A stretch of DNA of 64,000 bases from Streptomyces sp. HUAS MG91 (GTDB taxonomy: Bacteria > Actinomycetota > Actinomycetes > Streptomycetales > Streptomycetaceae), in NCBI RefSeq assembly GCF_040529335.1, contig NZ_CP159534.1, positions 6,076,001 through 6,140,000 on the forward strand. Direction: 5' to 3'. A program made the translations under genes and the position numbers. This document shows, in pieces, positions 1 through 8,427 of the stretch. The notes beneath the pieces are model-generated. The model did no database searches. It saw only the letters and a program-made list of their open reading frames with translations, and had not been told where the DNA came from. Within the stretch, counting starts at the first letter, position 1. Each line of letters starts with the position of its first letter.

Positions 1-87
1 AAGGCCCCCGCCGTTCACCCGTGACCGTCCTCCGTACGACCTTTCGTCGTCAGACACTTCAGACTTCGTAGAGAGAAAACCAGGATC

Positions 88-924
88 ATGGCGAACTACA
101 CCGCCGCTGACGTCAAGAAGCTCCGTGAGCTCACGGGCGCCGGCATGATGGACTGCAAGAAGGCGCTCGACGAGGCCGAGGGCAACGTCGACAAGGCCGT
201 CGAGGCGCTGCGCATCAAGGGCCAGAAGGGCGTCGCCAAGCGCGAGGGCCGCTCCGCCGAGAACGGCGCTGTCGTCTCCCTCATCGCCGACGACAACTCC
301 ACCGGCGTCATCGTCGAGCTGAAGTGCGAGACGGACTTCGTCGCCAAGGGCGAGAAGTTCCAGGCCGTCGCCAACGAGCTGGCCGCGCACATCGCCAAGA
401 CGTCGCCCGCCGACATCGACGCCCTGCTCGCCTCCGAGATCGAGGCCGGCAAGACCGTCCAGGCGTACGTCGACGAGGCCAACGCCACCCTGGGCGAGAA
501 GATCGTCCTGGAGCGCTTCGCCCAGTTCTCCGGCGCGTACGTCACCGCGTACATGCACCGCACCATGCCCGACCTGCCCCCGCAGATCGGTGTCCTGGTC
601 GAGCTGGACAAGGCCGACGCCGACCTCGCCAAGGGTGTCGCGCAGCACATCGCCGCCTTCGCGCCGAAGTACCTCACCAAGGACGACGTCCCGGCCGAGG
701 TCGTCGAGTCCGAGCGTCGCGTCGCCGAGGAGACCACCCGCGCCGAGGGCAAGCCCGAGGCCGCGCTCCCGAAGATCGTCGAGGGTCGCGTCAACGGCTT
801 CTTCAAGGAGGTCACCCTCCTCGGTCAGCCGTACGCGCTCGACAACAAGAAGTCGGTCGAGAAGGTCCTCCAGGAGGCCGGTGTCACCCTGAAGCGCTTC
901 TCGCGCATCAAGGTCGGCATCTGA
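88..924 (+). CDS. tsf: Elongation factor Ts
   Basis: This is the guanine-nucleotide exchange factor that releases GDP from EF-Tu during translation. The 278-aa protein has the N-terminal UBA-like segment containing the [12 protein letters not shown] signature (about residues 16-27) and the CETDFVA motif of the dimerisation core, and its length is normal for actinobacteria. The ATG is preceded by a purine-rich CCAGGA. The left edge of the window presumably cuts off rpsB, the usual upstream partner. Two strong hairpins follow the stop codon before pyrH. The assignment is secure. Confidence 0.98.
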   Translation: MANYTAADVKKLRELTGAGMMDCKKALDEAEGNVDKAVEALRIKGQKGVAKREGRSAENGAVVSLIADDNSTGVIVELKCETDFVAKGEKFQAVANELAAHIAKTSPADIDALLASEIEAGKTVQAYVDEANATLGEKIVLERFAQFSGAYVTAYMHRTMPDLPPQIGVLVELDKADADLAKGVAQHIAAFAPKYLTKDDVPAEVVESERRVAEETTRAEGKPEAALPKIVEGRVNGFFKEVTLLGQPYALDNKKSVEKVLQEAGVTLKRFSRIKVGI

Positions 925-968
925 GTCCGTACCGCGCCCGACGCGAGACCCCGCTAGGGTCGACAGCA

Positions 969-993
969 GTCGTCCGGGTACGCACCGGACGAC
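969..993 (+). terminator. Hairpin 1 between tsf and pyrH
   Basis: GTCGTCCGG (969-977) and CCGGACGAC (985-993) form a perfect 9-bp stem with a 7-nt loop, 44 nt after the tsf stop. No U-tract follows, which is common for Streptomyces terminators. It could be a terminator, an attenuator or an mRNA processing site. Confidence 0.55.
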
Positions 994-1006
994 CGCAGAT
1001 GTGACG

Positions 1007-1060
1007 AGGAGGCCATTGCCGCACATGGGATGCGAAACACCCCATCGGCAATGGTCTCCT
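1007..1060 (+). terminator. Long hairpin 2 between tsf and pyrH
   Basis: AGGAGGCCATTGCCG (1007-1021) pairs with CGGCAATGGTCTCCT (1046-1060) with one G-U pair. An inner ATGGG/CCCAT stem (1025-1029 with 1041-1045) extends the structure. The pyrH start lies 35 nt downstream, so this may be a terminator, a leader structure or a processing site rather than a plain gene end. Confidence 0.6.
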
Positions 1061-1095
1061 TCGTATGTGTGCCAAGCAAGAAGAGGCGAGAATCC

Positions 1096-1869
1096 ATGAC
1101 CAGCACCCAGGCAGCAGACAAGGGCGACAAGAGCGACGACGGCAAAGGCGCTGGGCGCTTTCTGCTGAAGCTCTCCGGTGAGGCGTTCGCCGGGGGCGGG
1201 GGTCTGGGTGTCGACCCCGACGTGGTGCACGCCATCGCCCGTGAGATCGCGGCCGTCGTCCGCGACGGGGCGCAGATCGCCGTCGTCATCGGCGGCGGCA
1301 ACTTCTTCCGCGGTGCCGAGCTCCAGCAGCGCGGCATGGACCGGGCCCGTTCCGACTACATGGGCATGCTCGGTACGGTCATGAACTGCCTGGCCCTCCA
1401 GGACTTCCTGGAGAAGGAGGGCATCGACAGCCGCGTCCAGACCGCCATCACGATGGGCCAGGTCGCCGAGCCGTACATCCCGCTGCGGGCCGTGCGCCAC
1501 CTGGAGAAGGGCCGCGTCGTGATCTTCGGCGCCGGCATGGGCATGCCGTACTTCTCCACCGACACCACCGCCGCGCAGCGCGCCCTGGAGATCGACGCCG
1601 AGGCGCTGCTCATGGGCAAGAACGGTGTCGACGGTGTCTACGACTCGGACCCGAAGACCAACCCCGGGGCCGTGAAGTTCGACGCGCTCAGCTACGGCGA
1701 GGTCATCACGCGCGACCTGAAGGTCGCCGACATGACCGCCATCACCCTGTGCCGCGACAACAAGCTGCCGATCCTCGTCTTCGAGCTCCTCACGTCGGGC
1801 AATATCGCGCGCGCGGTCAAGGGTGAGAAGATCGGGACGCTGGTGGGCGAGCAGGGCACCCGCGCCTGA
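1096..1869 (+). CDS. pyrH: Uridylate kinase
   Basis: UMP kinase phosphorylates UMP to UDP in pyrimidine nucleotide synthesis. The 257-aa protein of the amino-acid-kinase fold shows KLSGEAF at the N-terminal phosphate-binding strand and the GGGNFFRG loop. I chose the ATG at 1096 because GAGGCGAG lies just upstream; an in-frame start at 1030 would sit inside the loop of the upstream hairpin and add 22 non-conserved residues. It follows tsf and precedes frr, the standard actinobacterial order. Confidence 0.97.
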   Translation: MTSTQAADKGDKSDDGKGAGRFLLKLSGEAFAGGGGLGVDPDVVHAIAREIAAVVRDGAQIAVVIGGGNFFRGAELQQRGMDRARSDYMGMLGTVMNCLALQDFLEKEGIDSRVQTAITMGQVAEPYIPLRAVRHLEKGRVVIFGAGMGMPYFSTDTTAAQRALEIDAEALLMGKNGVDGVYDSDPKTNPGAVKFDALSYGEVITRDLKVADMTAITLCRDNKLPILVFELLTSGNIARAVKGEKIGTLVGEQGTRA

Positions 1870-1931
1870 CCCTCGGGTCCGTGACACCCCGCAGGGGATG
1901 GACAATGTCCTGCCGGTCGGACACCGTGCAA

Positions 1932-1985
1932 GGACACCGCAGGACCGCAGGACACCGCAGGAAGCCGCGCGATCACACCGCGCGG
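1932..1985 (+). repeat. 18-bp tandem repeat and small hairpin in the frr leader
   Basis: GGACACCGCAGGA occurs at 1932-1944 and 1950-1962 with an 18-bp period. CCGCGCG (1965-1971) then pairs with CGCGCGG (1979-1985) around a 7-nt loop. This lies in the 189-nt gap between pyrH and frr and may be leader structure; no function can be read from it. Confidence 0.4.
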
Positions 1986-2058
1986 GAAGCAACAGACGCG
2001 ACGCAGCCGGCCGCCCCCGTGCACGCCGGGCCTCACTCAAGACACGCAGGAGCAAGTG

Positions 2059-2616
2059 GTGATCGAAGAGACCCTCCTCGAGGCCGAGGAGAAGATGGAG
2101 AAGGCCGTCGTGGTCGCCAAGGAGGACTTCGCCGCGATCCGCACCGGCCGTGCGCACCCGGCGATGTTCAACAAGATCGTGGCCGACTACTACGGCGCGC
2201 TGACGCCGATCAACCAGCTCGCCTCGTTCTCGGTGCCGGAGCCGCGGATGGCCGTGGTGACCCCGTTCGACAAGAGCGCGCTGCGCAACATCGAGCAGGC
2301 GATCCGTGACTCGGACCTGGGCGTCAACCCGAGCAACGACGGCAACATCATTCGTGTGACGTTCCCCGAGCTCACCGAGGAGCGCCGCCGCGACTACATC
2401 AAGGTCGCCAAGAGCAAGGCGGAGGACAGCAAGGTGTCCATCCGCTCCGTCCGCCGCAAGGCCAAGGAAGCCATCGACAAGGCGATCAAGGACGGCGACA
2501 TCGGCGAGGACGAGGGCCGTCGCGGCGAGAAGGAGCTGGACGACACCACCGCCAAGTACGTGGCCCAGGTCGACGAGCTGCTCAAGCACAAGGAAGCCGA
2601 GCTGCTCGAAGTCTGA
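2059..2616 (+). CDS. frr: Ribosome recycling factor
   Basis: RRF works with EF-G to split post-termination ribosomes. The 185-aa protein starts [16 protein letters not shown] and contains the conserved [10 protein letters not shown] and SIRSVRRKA stretches; its length equals the family standard. Two GTG codons are adjacent at 2056 and 2059. The AGGAG at 2048-2052 is 6 nt from the second, a better spacing, so 2059 is preferred. It is followed 32 nt later by cdsA. Confidence 0.96.
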   Translation: MIEETLLEAEEKMEKAVVVAKEDFAAIRTGRAHPAMFNKIVADYYGALTPINQLASFSVPEPRMAVVTPFDKSALRNIEQAIRDSDLGVNPSNDGNIIRVTFPELTEERRRDYIKVAKSKAEDSKVSIRSVRRKAKEAIDKAIKDGDIGEDEGRRGEKELDDTTAKYVAQVDELLKHKEAELLEV

Positions 2617-2648
2617 GGCAGCGCGGAAGATCGAGGTTCGAGGAATCC

Positions 2649-3845
2649 GTGAACGACTCTTCCTGGGGGGCGCCGCAGACCGGGCCCGGGTACTGGGGGC
2701 CCGCTGATCAGGACCGGGCCCCGGCAGGTCCCGCGTACGGTCAGGGCCCCTCGTACGACCAGGGACGCGCTCCGGCGGGTCCCGCGTACGAACGGCACGC
2801 GGTTGAGGAGACTCGGCCCATGCCCATCGTGCCCGATATGCCCGACGTGCCCACCGGCGGCGGTGACGACCAGGACGACCGGGGGGCTGCTCGGCTGAGC
2901 GGTCCCCTGTTCCGCGACGAGGCGACCCCGCAGGCCGAGCGGCCGGCGCCACCGTCGCAGACCCCGCAGGAGCCCATGACCGGCGCAGCACCTCAGCCCC
3001 AGCCCGAGCCGCAGCCCCAGCCCCAGAAGAAGAGCGCGGGCCGGGACCTCGGCGCGGCCATAGGAGTCGGCGTCGGACTCGGTGCCGTGATCATCGCGTC
3101 GCTGTTCATCGTCAAGGCGGTGTTCGTCGGCGTGATAGCGGTCGCCGTCGTGGTGGGCCTGTGGGAGCTCACCTCGCGGCTCGACGAGCGCAAGGGCATC
3201 AAGGCGCCGCTCGTGCCGCTGGCCGTCGGTGGCGCCGCGATGGTCGTCGCCGGGTACGTCCGCGGGCCCGAGGGCGCGTGGGTGGCCATGGCGCTGACCG
3301 CGCTCGCCGTCCTGGTGTGGCGGATGACCGAGCCGCCCGAGGGCTATCTGAAGGACGTGACGGCCGGCGTCTTCGCCGCCTTCTACGTCCCGTTCCTCGC
3401 GACGTTCGTGGCGATGATGCTCACCGCGGACGACGGGGCCTGGCGGGTCCTGACCTTCCTGATCCTGACGGTGGTCAGCGACACCGGCGCGTACGCGATC
3501 GGCTGGCGCTTCGGCAAGCACAAGCTGGCGCCGCGCATCAGCCCCGGAAAGACCCGCGAGGGGCTCTTCGGCGCGGTGCTGTTCGCGATGGTGGCGGGCG
3601 TCCTGTGCATGCAGTTCCTGATCGACGACGGGACCTGGTGGCAGGGCCTGGTGATCGGCGCCTGCGTCGCGGCCAGCGCGACCCTGGGCGACCTCGGCGA
3701 GTCCATGATCAAGCGCGACCTGGGCATCAAGGACATGGGAACCCTGCTCCCGGGCCACGGCGGCATCATGGACCGCCTGGACTCCCTGCTGCCGACGGCG
3801 CCGGTGGTGTGGCTGCTGCTGGTGCTGTTCGTGGGCTCCGCCTGA
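2649..3845 (+). CDS. cdsA: Phosphatidate cytidylyltransferase (CDP-diglyceride synthase)
   Basis: The enzyme converts phosphatidic acid and CTP to CDP-diacylglycerol in the membrane, the branch point for phospholipid synthesis. Residues 1-130 or so are a Gly/Pro/Gln-rich cytoplasmic extension with GPAYGQGPSYDQ-type repeats, as is usual in actinomycetes. A multi-pass region follows, and the C-terminal CDS signature GDLGESMIKRDLGIKDMG with GHGGIMDRLDS is intact. The GTG start at 2649 follows GAGGAA. A very strong hairpin ends the transcript. Confidence 0.96.
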   Translation: MNDSSWGAPQTGPGYWGPADQDRAPAGPAYGQGPSYDQGRAPAGPAYERHAVEETRPMPIVPDMPDVPTGGGDDQDDRGAARLSGPLFRDEATPQAERPAPPSQTPQEPMTGAAPQPQPEPQPQPQKKSAGRDLGAAIGVGVGLGAVIIASLFIVKAVFVGVIAVAVVVGLWELTSRLDERKGIKAPLVPLAVGGAAMVVAGYVRGPEGAWVAMALTALAVLVWRMTEPPEGYLKDVTAGVFAAFYVPFLATFVAMMLTADDGAWRVLTFLILTVVSDTGAYAIGWRFGKHKLAPRISPGKTREGLFGAVLFAMVAGVLCMQFLIDDGTWWQGLVIGACVAASATLGDLGESMIKRDLGIKDMGTLLPGHGGIMDRLDSLLPTAPVVWLLLVLFVGSA

Positions 3846-3861
3846 GCCGAGCCGACCGAAT

Positions 3862-3894
3862 GAGGGGCGGGCGCCTGCTGGGCGCCCGCCCCTC
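3862..3894 (+). terminator. Terminator after cdsA
   Basis: GAGGGGCGGGCGCC (3862-3875) and GGCGCCCGCCCCTC (3881-3894) form a perfect 14-bp stem with a 5-nt loop, 16 nt after the cdsA stop. It is very stable and has no strong U-tract. Confidence 0.85.
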
Positions 3895-3967
3895 GGTGTC
3901 CTTCGGCGTCGCCGCCCGTCCCCACCGCTGAATCCGTAGATCACTTCACATCACGCCGGGAGAACCC

Positions 3968-4183
3968 GTGACCGACAGCAAGAACATCAACAACCCCGTG
4001 GGCCAGGGCGGCGGCCAGCGCAAGAAGCAGTCCCGCGCCGAACGGCAGAACAACGGTCCGCACCGCAACCTCGACCGCAAGCGCGCGGCCGACCAGAAGG
4101 CGGAGCTGCTGCGCAAGATGCGCGAGAAGACGGGCACGGCCGAGGGCACCGCGCAGGCGGACGACGACACCGCACAGAGCTGA
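3968..4183 (+). CDS. Small basic protein of unknown function (DUF6243-like)
   Basis: This is a 71-aa, highly charged, Arg/Lys/Gln-rich protein with no membrane segment. It begins MTDSKNINNPVGQGGGQRKK and has a predicted helical middle (about residues 35-56, LDRKRAADQKAELLRKMREK). It resembles the small Streptomyces family I recall as DUF6243; that family name is from memory. It is monocistronic, bracketed by strong hairpins at 3862-3894 and 4215-4253. No function can be stated. Confidence 0.75.
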   Translation: MTDSKNINNPVGQGGGQRKKQSRAERQNNGPHRNLDRKRAADQKAELLRKMREKTGTAEGTAQADDDTAQS

Positions 4184-4214
4184 CGCACCACTGCCGCAGA
4201 GCGGCATCGCACGG

Positions 4215-4253
4215 GGCAGGGCCCGGACCACCACGCGTGGTCCGGGCCCTGCC
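4215..4253 (+). terminator. Terminator after the small DUF6243-like gene
   Basis: GGCAGGGCCCGGACCAC (4215-4231) and GTGGTCCGGGCCCTGCC (4237-4253) form a perfect 17-bp stem with a 5-nt loop, one of the strongest hairpins in the window. It insulates rlmN from upstream transcription. Confidence 0.88.
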
Positions 4254-4336
4254 GCCGTCCGGAGCCGAAGCCGGGACCGGATGCCCAGGGCGACGACCCC
4301 GGGTCACCCTCATCCATCTGCGACACTAGTACAGCC

Positions 4337-5443
4337 ATGCCTAAGCCCGGAGAACTCACCTTTGTCGCCCCCCGCGGAGCCAAGAAGCCGCCGCGGCACC
4401 TTGCCGATCTGACTCCTGCGGAGCGGAAGGAGGCTGTCGCCGCGATCGGCGAGAAGCCGTTCCGTGCCAAGCAGCTGTCGACGCACTACTTCGCGCGGTA
4501 CGCGCACGACCCCGAGCAGTGGACCGACATCCCCGCCGCGTCGCGCGAGAAGCTGCGCGAGGCGCTGCTGCCCGAGCTGATGACCGTCGTGCGGCATCTG
4601 TCGACCGACCAGGACACCACGCGCAAGACGCTGTGGCGGCTGTTCGACGGGACGCTCGTCGAGTCGGTCCTCATGCGGTATCCGGACCGAGTGACGATGT
4701 GCATCTCGTCGCAGGCCGGGTGCGGGATGAACTGCCCGTTCTGCGCCACCGGGCAGGCCGGTCTCGACCGGAACCTGTCGACCGGCGAGATCGTGCACCA
4801 GATCGTCGACGGGATGCGCGCCCTGCGCGACGGGGAGATCCCCGGCGGGCCCGCGCGGCTGTCCAACATCGTGTTCATGGGGATGGGCGAGCCGCTCGCC
4901 AACTACAAGCGGGTTGTCGGCGCCATCCGGGCGCTCACCGACCCCGAGCCGGACGGGCTCGGGCTGAGCCAGCGCGGCATCACCGTGTCGACCGTGGGGC
5001 TCGTGCCCGCCATCCACCGGTTCGCCGACGAGGGCTTCAAGTGCCGGCTCGCCATCTCGCTGCACGCGCCGGACGACGAGCTGCGCGACACCCTCGTACC
5101 GGTCAACACCCGGTGGAAGGTGCGCGAGGTCCTCGACGCCGGGTGGGAGTACGCGGCCAAGTCGGGGCGCCGGCTCTCCATCGAGTACGCGCTCATCCGG
5201 GACATCAACGACCAGGCGTGGCGCGGTGACCGGCTCGGGCGGCTGCTCCGCGGCAAGCCTGTGCACGTCAACCTGATCCCGCTGAACCCGACGCCCGGGT
5301 CGAAGTGGACGGCGTCGCGGCCCGAGGACGAGAAGGCGTTCGTCGAGGCGATCGCCGCTCACGGGGTGCCCGTGACCGTGCGCGACACCCGCGGTCAGGA
5401 GATCGACGGGGCGTGTGGTCAGCTCGCGGCGACCGAGCGGTAG
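4337..5443 (+). CDS. rlmN: Dual-specificity 23S rRNA A2503 / tRNA A37 methyltransferase RlmN
   Basis: This radical-SAM enzyme methylates C2 of adenine in 23S rRNA and some tRNAs. In the 368-aa protein the Fe-S cysteines are C129, C133 and C136 ([13 protein letters not shown]), and the methyl-carrying C-terminal cysteine is C360 ([11 protein letters not shown]). MGMGEPL and the SAM-binding glycine motifs are also present. These residues are typical of RlmN. Position 8 of 23S rRNA is the Cfr target, so this is not a resistance Cfr. No clear Shine-Dalgarno precedes the ATG at 4337. Confidence 0.95.
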   Translation: MPKPGELTFVAPRGAKKPPRHLADLTPAERKEAVAAIGEKPFRAKQLSTHYFARYAHDPEQWTDIPAASREKLREALLPELMTVVRHLSTDQDTTRKTLWRLFDGTLVESVLMRYPDRVTMCISSQAGCGMNCPFCATGQAGLDRNLSTGEIVHQIVDGMRALRDGEIPGGPARLSNIVFMGMGEPLANYKRVVGAIRALTDPEPDGLGLSQRGITVSTVGLVPAIHRFADEGFKCRLAISLHAPDDELRDTLVPVNTRWKVREVLDAGWEYAAKSGRRLSIEYALIRDINDQAWRGDRLGRLLRGKPVHVNLIPLNPTPGSKWTASRPEDEKAFVEAIAAHGVPVTVRDTRGQEIDGACGQLAATER

Positions 5444-5457
5444 CCTGGCACCCGTAC

Positions 5458-5487
5458 CTCGTACATACACTCGTACATACATCTTCA
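5458..5487 (+). promoter_or_regulatory. AT-rich tandem repeat, probable promoter of the thiamine operon
   Basis: CTCGTACATACA is repeated perfectly and head-to-tail at 5458-5469 and 5470-5481, and is followed by TCTTCATAT. It is one of the few AT-rich islands here and ends about 10 nt before the TPP aptamer, so it probably holds the -35/-10 region. The repeat could also be an operator. Confidence 0.5.
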
Positions 5488-5490
5488 TAT

Positions 5491-5594
5491 TCCGACAGGG
5501 GAGCGCCACAGCGCTGAGAGTGCGGTAGCCAGACACATGGTGGGCCGCAGACCCTCTGAACCTTGCCCAGGTCATTCTGGGTAGGAAGTTCGGT
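5491..5594 (+). ncRNA. TPP riboswitch (THI element)
   Basis: The conserved TPP-aptamer blocks are in order: ACAGGGGAGC (5495-5504), CTGAGA (5514-5519), ACCCTCTGAACCT, then the AGGTCATTCTGGGTAGGAAG helix arm. CCGA (5492-5495) can close P1 with TCGG (5590-5593). A variable arm lies at about 5521-5550. It sits in the leader of the thiamine-type ABC operon, 93 nt before the thiB start, so excess thiamine pyrophosphate should switch the operon off. Confidence 0.93.
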
Positions 5595-5612
5595 CACCAC
5601 TCAAGCTGTTGC

Positions 5613-5649
5613 GCCCTGCCCTGAGGCCGTCGAGGCCCCGGGGCAGGGC
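5613..5649 (+). terminator. Candidate expression-platform hairpin of the TPP riboswitch
   Basis: GCCCTGCCC (5613-5621) pairs with GGGCAGGGC (5641-5649), with a second possible small helix of GGCC blocks in the loop. It lies between the aptamer and the thiB ribosome binding site (AGGAGG, 5673-5678) and is followed by GCGTCTCTTCCT. It may be a ligand-controlled terminator; control of translation instead is possible. Confidence 0.55.
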
Positions 5650-5686
5650 CGCGTCTCTTCCTGGACACCCCCAGGAGGACATTCAA

Positions 5687-6766
5687 GTGAGCAAGAAGAC
5701 ATACGTGGCCGTGGCGGTGGGCCTCGGCCTGGTCACGCTGTCCGCGTGCGGGTCGTCATCGGACACCGCGGGCTCGGACGGCGGCTCCAAGACCGTCACG
5801 CTGGTCAGCCACGACTCGTGGGCCGTCTCCAAGAGCGTGCTCGCCGACTTCGAGAAGACCTCCGGGTACAAGGTGAGGGTCCTCAAGGACGGCGATGCCG
5901 GAGAGGCCGTCAACAAGGCCATCCTGTCCAAGGGCAACCCGCAGGGCGACGTCTTCTTCGGCGTCGACAACACCCTGCTCTCTCGCGCCCTCGACAACGG
6001 CGTCTTCGCCTCCTACAAGGCCAAGGGCCTGGACCAGGTGAAGAGCCAGTACCAGCTCGACGCCGGCAAGCACCGGGTCACGCCGATCGACACCGGCGAC
6101 ATCTGCGTCAATTACGACAAGAAGTACTTTGAGGATCATCATCTGACGCCGCCGGCCTCCTTCGCCGACCTCGCCAAGCCCGCGTACAAGGACCTCCTCG
6201 TCACCGAGAATGCGGCCACCTCGTCGCCCGGCCTCGGCTTCCTGCTCGGCTCGGCCGCCAAGTACGGCGACGACGGCTGGCAGGCGTACTGGAAGAAGCT
6301 CAAGGCCAACGGCGTGAAGGTCGTCGACGGCTGGGAGCAGGCCTACAACGAGGAGTTCAGCGGCAGCGCCGGCGGCAAGAAGGCGGGCGGCGAGCGGCCG
6401 CTCGTCGTGAGCTACGCGTCGTCGCCGCCGGTCGAGGCCATCTACTCCGACCCGCAGCCGAAGACCTCGCCGGTCGGCGTGGCGAAGGGGACCTGCTTCC
6501 GGCAGATCGAGTTTTCCGGGCTGCTCGACGGCGCGAAGAACGAGAAGGGCGGGCAGGCGCTCGTCGACTTCCTGATCTCCAAGAAGTTCCAGGAGGACAT
6601 GCCGCTCAACATGTTCGTCGACCCGGTGACGAAGAACGCCACCGCGCCCGCCGCGTACACCAAGTACGCGGTCCCGGTCGAGAACCCCGAGACGATGGCG
6701 CCGCGCACGATCGCCGACCACCGTGACGACTGGGTCAAGTCGTGGACCTCGCTCGTACTGAAGTAG
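5687..6766 (+). CDS. thiB: Thiamine-type ABC transporter substrate-binding lipoprotein
   Basis: This extracellular solute-binding lipoprotein should deliver thiamine, TPP or a precursor to the ThiP permease. The 359-aa protein has a hydrophobic signal and a lipobox LSAC with lipidated C21. It shows the ThiB fold features, with VTLVSHDSWAVSK after the linker and TPIDTGDICVNYDKKYF in the binding lobe. The GTG at 5687 is chosen over an upstream in-frame TTG because AGGAGG is 8 nt away and the lipobox then sits at the right position. The upstream TPP riboswitch strongly supports the thiamine role. Confidence 0.93.
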   Translation: MSKKTYVAVAVGLGLVTLSACGSSSDTAGSDGGSKTVTLVSHDSWAVSKSVLADFEKTSGYKVRVLKDGDAGEAVNKAILSKGNPQGDVFFGVDNTLLSRALDNGVFASYKAKGLDQVKSQYQLDAGKHRVTPIDTGDICVNYDKKYFEDHHLTPPASFADLAKPAYKDLLVTENAATSSPGLGFLLGSAAKYGDDGWQAYWKKLKANGVKVVDGWEQAYNEEFSGSAGGKKAGGERPLVVSYASSPPVEAIYSDPQPKTSPVGVAKGTCFRQIEFSGLLDGAKNEKGGQALVDFLISKKFQEDMPLNMFVDPVTKNATAPAAYTKYAVPVENPETMAPRTIADHRDDWVKSWTSLVLK

Positions 6767-8427
6767 GAGGCGGCCGGAAGGCGTTCCACGGGAACGCGGC
6801 GCGGCTGGGGCTCATGCTCCTGCCCGTCGTGTTCTTCGCGGTCTTCTTCGCCTATCCCGTCGTCGCGATCGTCGAGCGCGGGCTGCACGTGGACGGCGGC
6901 TGGCAGTTCGGGCGGATCACCGAGGTGCTCGGGCAGTCCGACATCCGGCACGTGCTGTGGTTCACCGTGTGGCAGGCGCTCGCCTCGACCGCGCTCACGC
7001 TGCTGGTCGCGCTGCCCGGCGCCTACGTCTTCGCCCGCCTCGACTTCCCCGGCAAGCAGGTGCTGCGGGCCGTCGTCACCGTGCCGTTCGTGCTGCCGAC
7101 CGTCGTCGTCGGCACCGCCTTCCTCGCCCTCCTCGGACAGGGCGGCCTGCTCGACGAACTGTGGGGAGTACGGCTCGACACCACGGTGTGGGCGATCCTG
7201 CTCGCGCACGTCTTCTTCAACTACGCCGTCGTCGTACGGACCGTCGGCGGCCTGTGGGCACAGCTCGACCCCCGCCAGGAGGAGGCCGCGCGGATGCTGG
7301 GCGCCTCGCGCCTCGCCGCCTGGCGGAAGGTGACGCTGCCCGCGCTCGGGCCCGCCGTCGCGGCCGCCGCGCTGATGGTCTTCCTGTTCACCTTCACCTC
7401 GTTCGGCGTCGTGCAGATCCTCGGCGGGCCCGGATTCTCGACGCTGGAGGTCGAGATCTACCGGCAGACCGCGCAGATCTTCGACCTGCCGACCGCCGCC
7501 GTGCTCACCCTCGTGCAGTTCGCCGCCGTCGGACTGATCCTCGCCGTGCACGCCTGGACGGTGCGGCGACGGGAGAGCGCCCTGCGGCTCGTCGACGCGT
7601 CGCAGACGGCACGGCGGCCGCGCGGCGCCGGGCAGTGGGCCCTGCTGGGCGGGGTCCTCGCGAGCGTCGTCGTCCTGGTCCTGCTCCCGCTGGGCGTACT
7701 GGTGCTGCGCTCGCTCGACACGGCGGACGGGTTCGGGTTCGGCTACTACCGGGCGCTGCTCTCGGCCGACGGCGGGACCTTCCTCGTACCGCCCATCAAT
7801 GCCATCGGGAACTCGCTGGAGTACGCGCTCGCCGCCACCGCCATCGCGCTGCTGATCGGCGGCCTCGCCGCGGCGGCGCTCACCCGGCGCGCGGGGCGGC
7901 TCGTGCGCGGGTTCGACGCGCTGCTGATGCTGCCGCTCGGCGTGTCCGCGGTGACCGTCGGATTCGGGTTCCTCATCACCCTCGACAAGCCGCCGCTCGA
8001 CCTGCGGGCCTCCTGGATCCTGGTGCCGCTGGCCCAGGCGCTGGTGGGCGTGCCCTTCGTCGTGCGGACCATGCTGCCGGTGCTGCGCGCCGTCGACGGG
8101 CGGCTGCGGGAGGCCGCCGCCGTGCTCGGCGCCTCGCCGCTGCGGGCCTGGCGCGAGGTCGACCTGCCGATGGTGCGGCGGGCGCTGCTCGTCGCCGCGG
8201 GCTTCGCCTTCGCCGTCTCGCTCGGCGAGTTCGGCGCGACCGTGTTCATCGCGCGGCCCGACAACCCGACCCTGCCCGTCGCCGTGGCCCGCCTCCTCGG
8301 GCGGGCCGGGGACCTCAACTACGGCCAGGCGATGGCCCTCTCGACGATCCTGATGCTCGTCTGCGCCGTCTGCCTGCTGCTGCTCGAACGCATCCGGCCT
8401 GCCAAGGCCACGACCGGGGAGTTCTGA
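6742..8427 (+). CDS. thiP: Thiamine-type ABC transporter permease, fused two-domain
   Basis: This inner-membrane permease of 561 aa carries two BPD-type transmembrane halves in one chain, about 12 segments, as in ThiP/FbpB proteins. Each half has an EAA loop (EEAARMLGASRLAAWRKVTLP near residue 180 and EAAAVLGASPLRAWREVDLP near 455). The GTG at 6742 overlaps the end of thiB by 25 nt. An AGGAGG at the thiB stop (6765-6770) has no good start codon at ideal spacing, so the true start is uncertain; the ATG at about 6814 is an alternative. Confidence 0.9.
   Translation: MDLARTEVGGGRKAFHGNAARLGLMLLPVVFFAVFFAYPVVAIVERGLHVDGGWQFGRITEVLGQSDIRHVLWFTVWQALASTALTLLVALPGAYVFARLDFPGKQVLRAVVTVPFVLPTVVVGTAFLALLGQGGLLDELWGVRLDTTVWAILLAHVFFNYAVVVRTVGGLWAQLDPRQEEAARMLGASRLAAWRKVTLPALGPAVAAAALMVFLFTFTSFGVVQILGGPGFSTLEVEIYRQTAQIFDLPTAAVLTLVQFAAVGLILAVHAWTVRRRESALRLVDASQTARRPRGAGQWALLGGVLASVVVLVLLPLGVLVLRSLDTADGFGFGYYRALLSADGGTFLVPPINAIGNSLEYALAATAIALLIGGLAAAALTRRAGRLVRGFDALLMLPLGVSAVTVGFGFLITLDKPPLDLRASWILVPLAQALVGVPFVVRTMLPVLRAVDGRLREAAAVLGASPLRAWREVDLPMVRRALLVAAGFAFAVSLGEFGATVFIARPDNPTLPVAVARLLGRAGDLNYGQAMALSTILMLVCAVCLLLLERIRPAKATTGEF

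Noticed and set aside
96..815. Long minus-strand reading frame over tsf
   Set aside because: It mirrors the codon bias of tsf and shows no recognisable motif; high-GC genes routinely leave such open frames.
1030..1095. Earlier start of pyrH
   Set aside because: It would begin inside the hairpin loop and lacks a ribosome binding site, while ATG 1096 has one.
2394..3944. 516-codon minus-strand frame across frr and cdsA
   Set aside because: It spans two well-recognised plus-strand genes and its translation is Arg/Gly/His/Gln-rich with no domain, typical of a shadow frame.
4337..5443. A Cfr-type resistance methyltransferase instead of RlmN
   Set aside because: The protein fits RlmN in length and context, has the normal C-terminal cysteine and lies among housekeeping genes.
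6957..8426. N-terminal 490-codon extension of the thiamine ABC ATPase
   Set aside because: The extension runs in another frame of thiP and is Arg-rich; the ATG at 8427 overlapping the thiP stop is the natural start.
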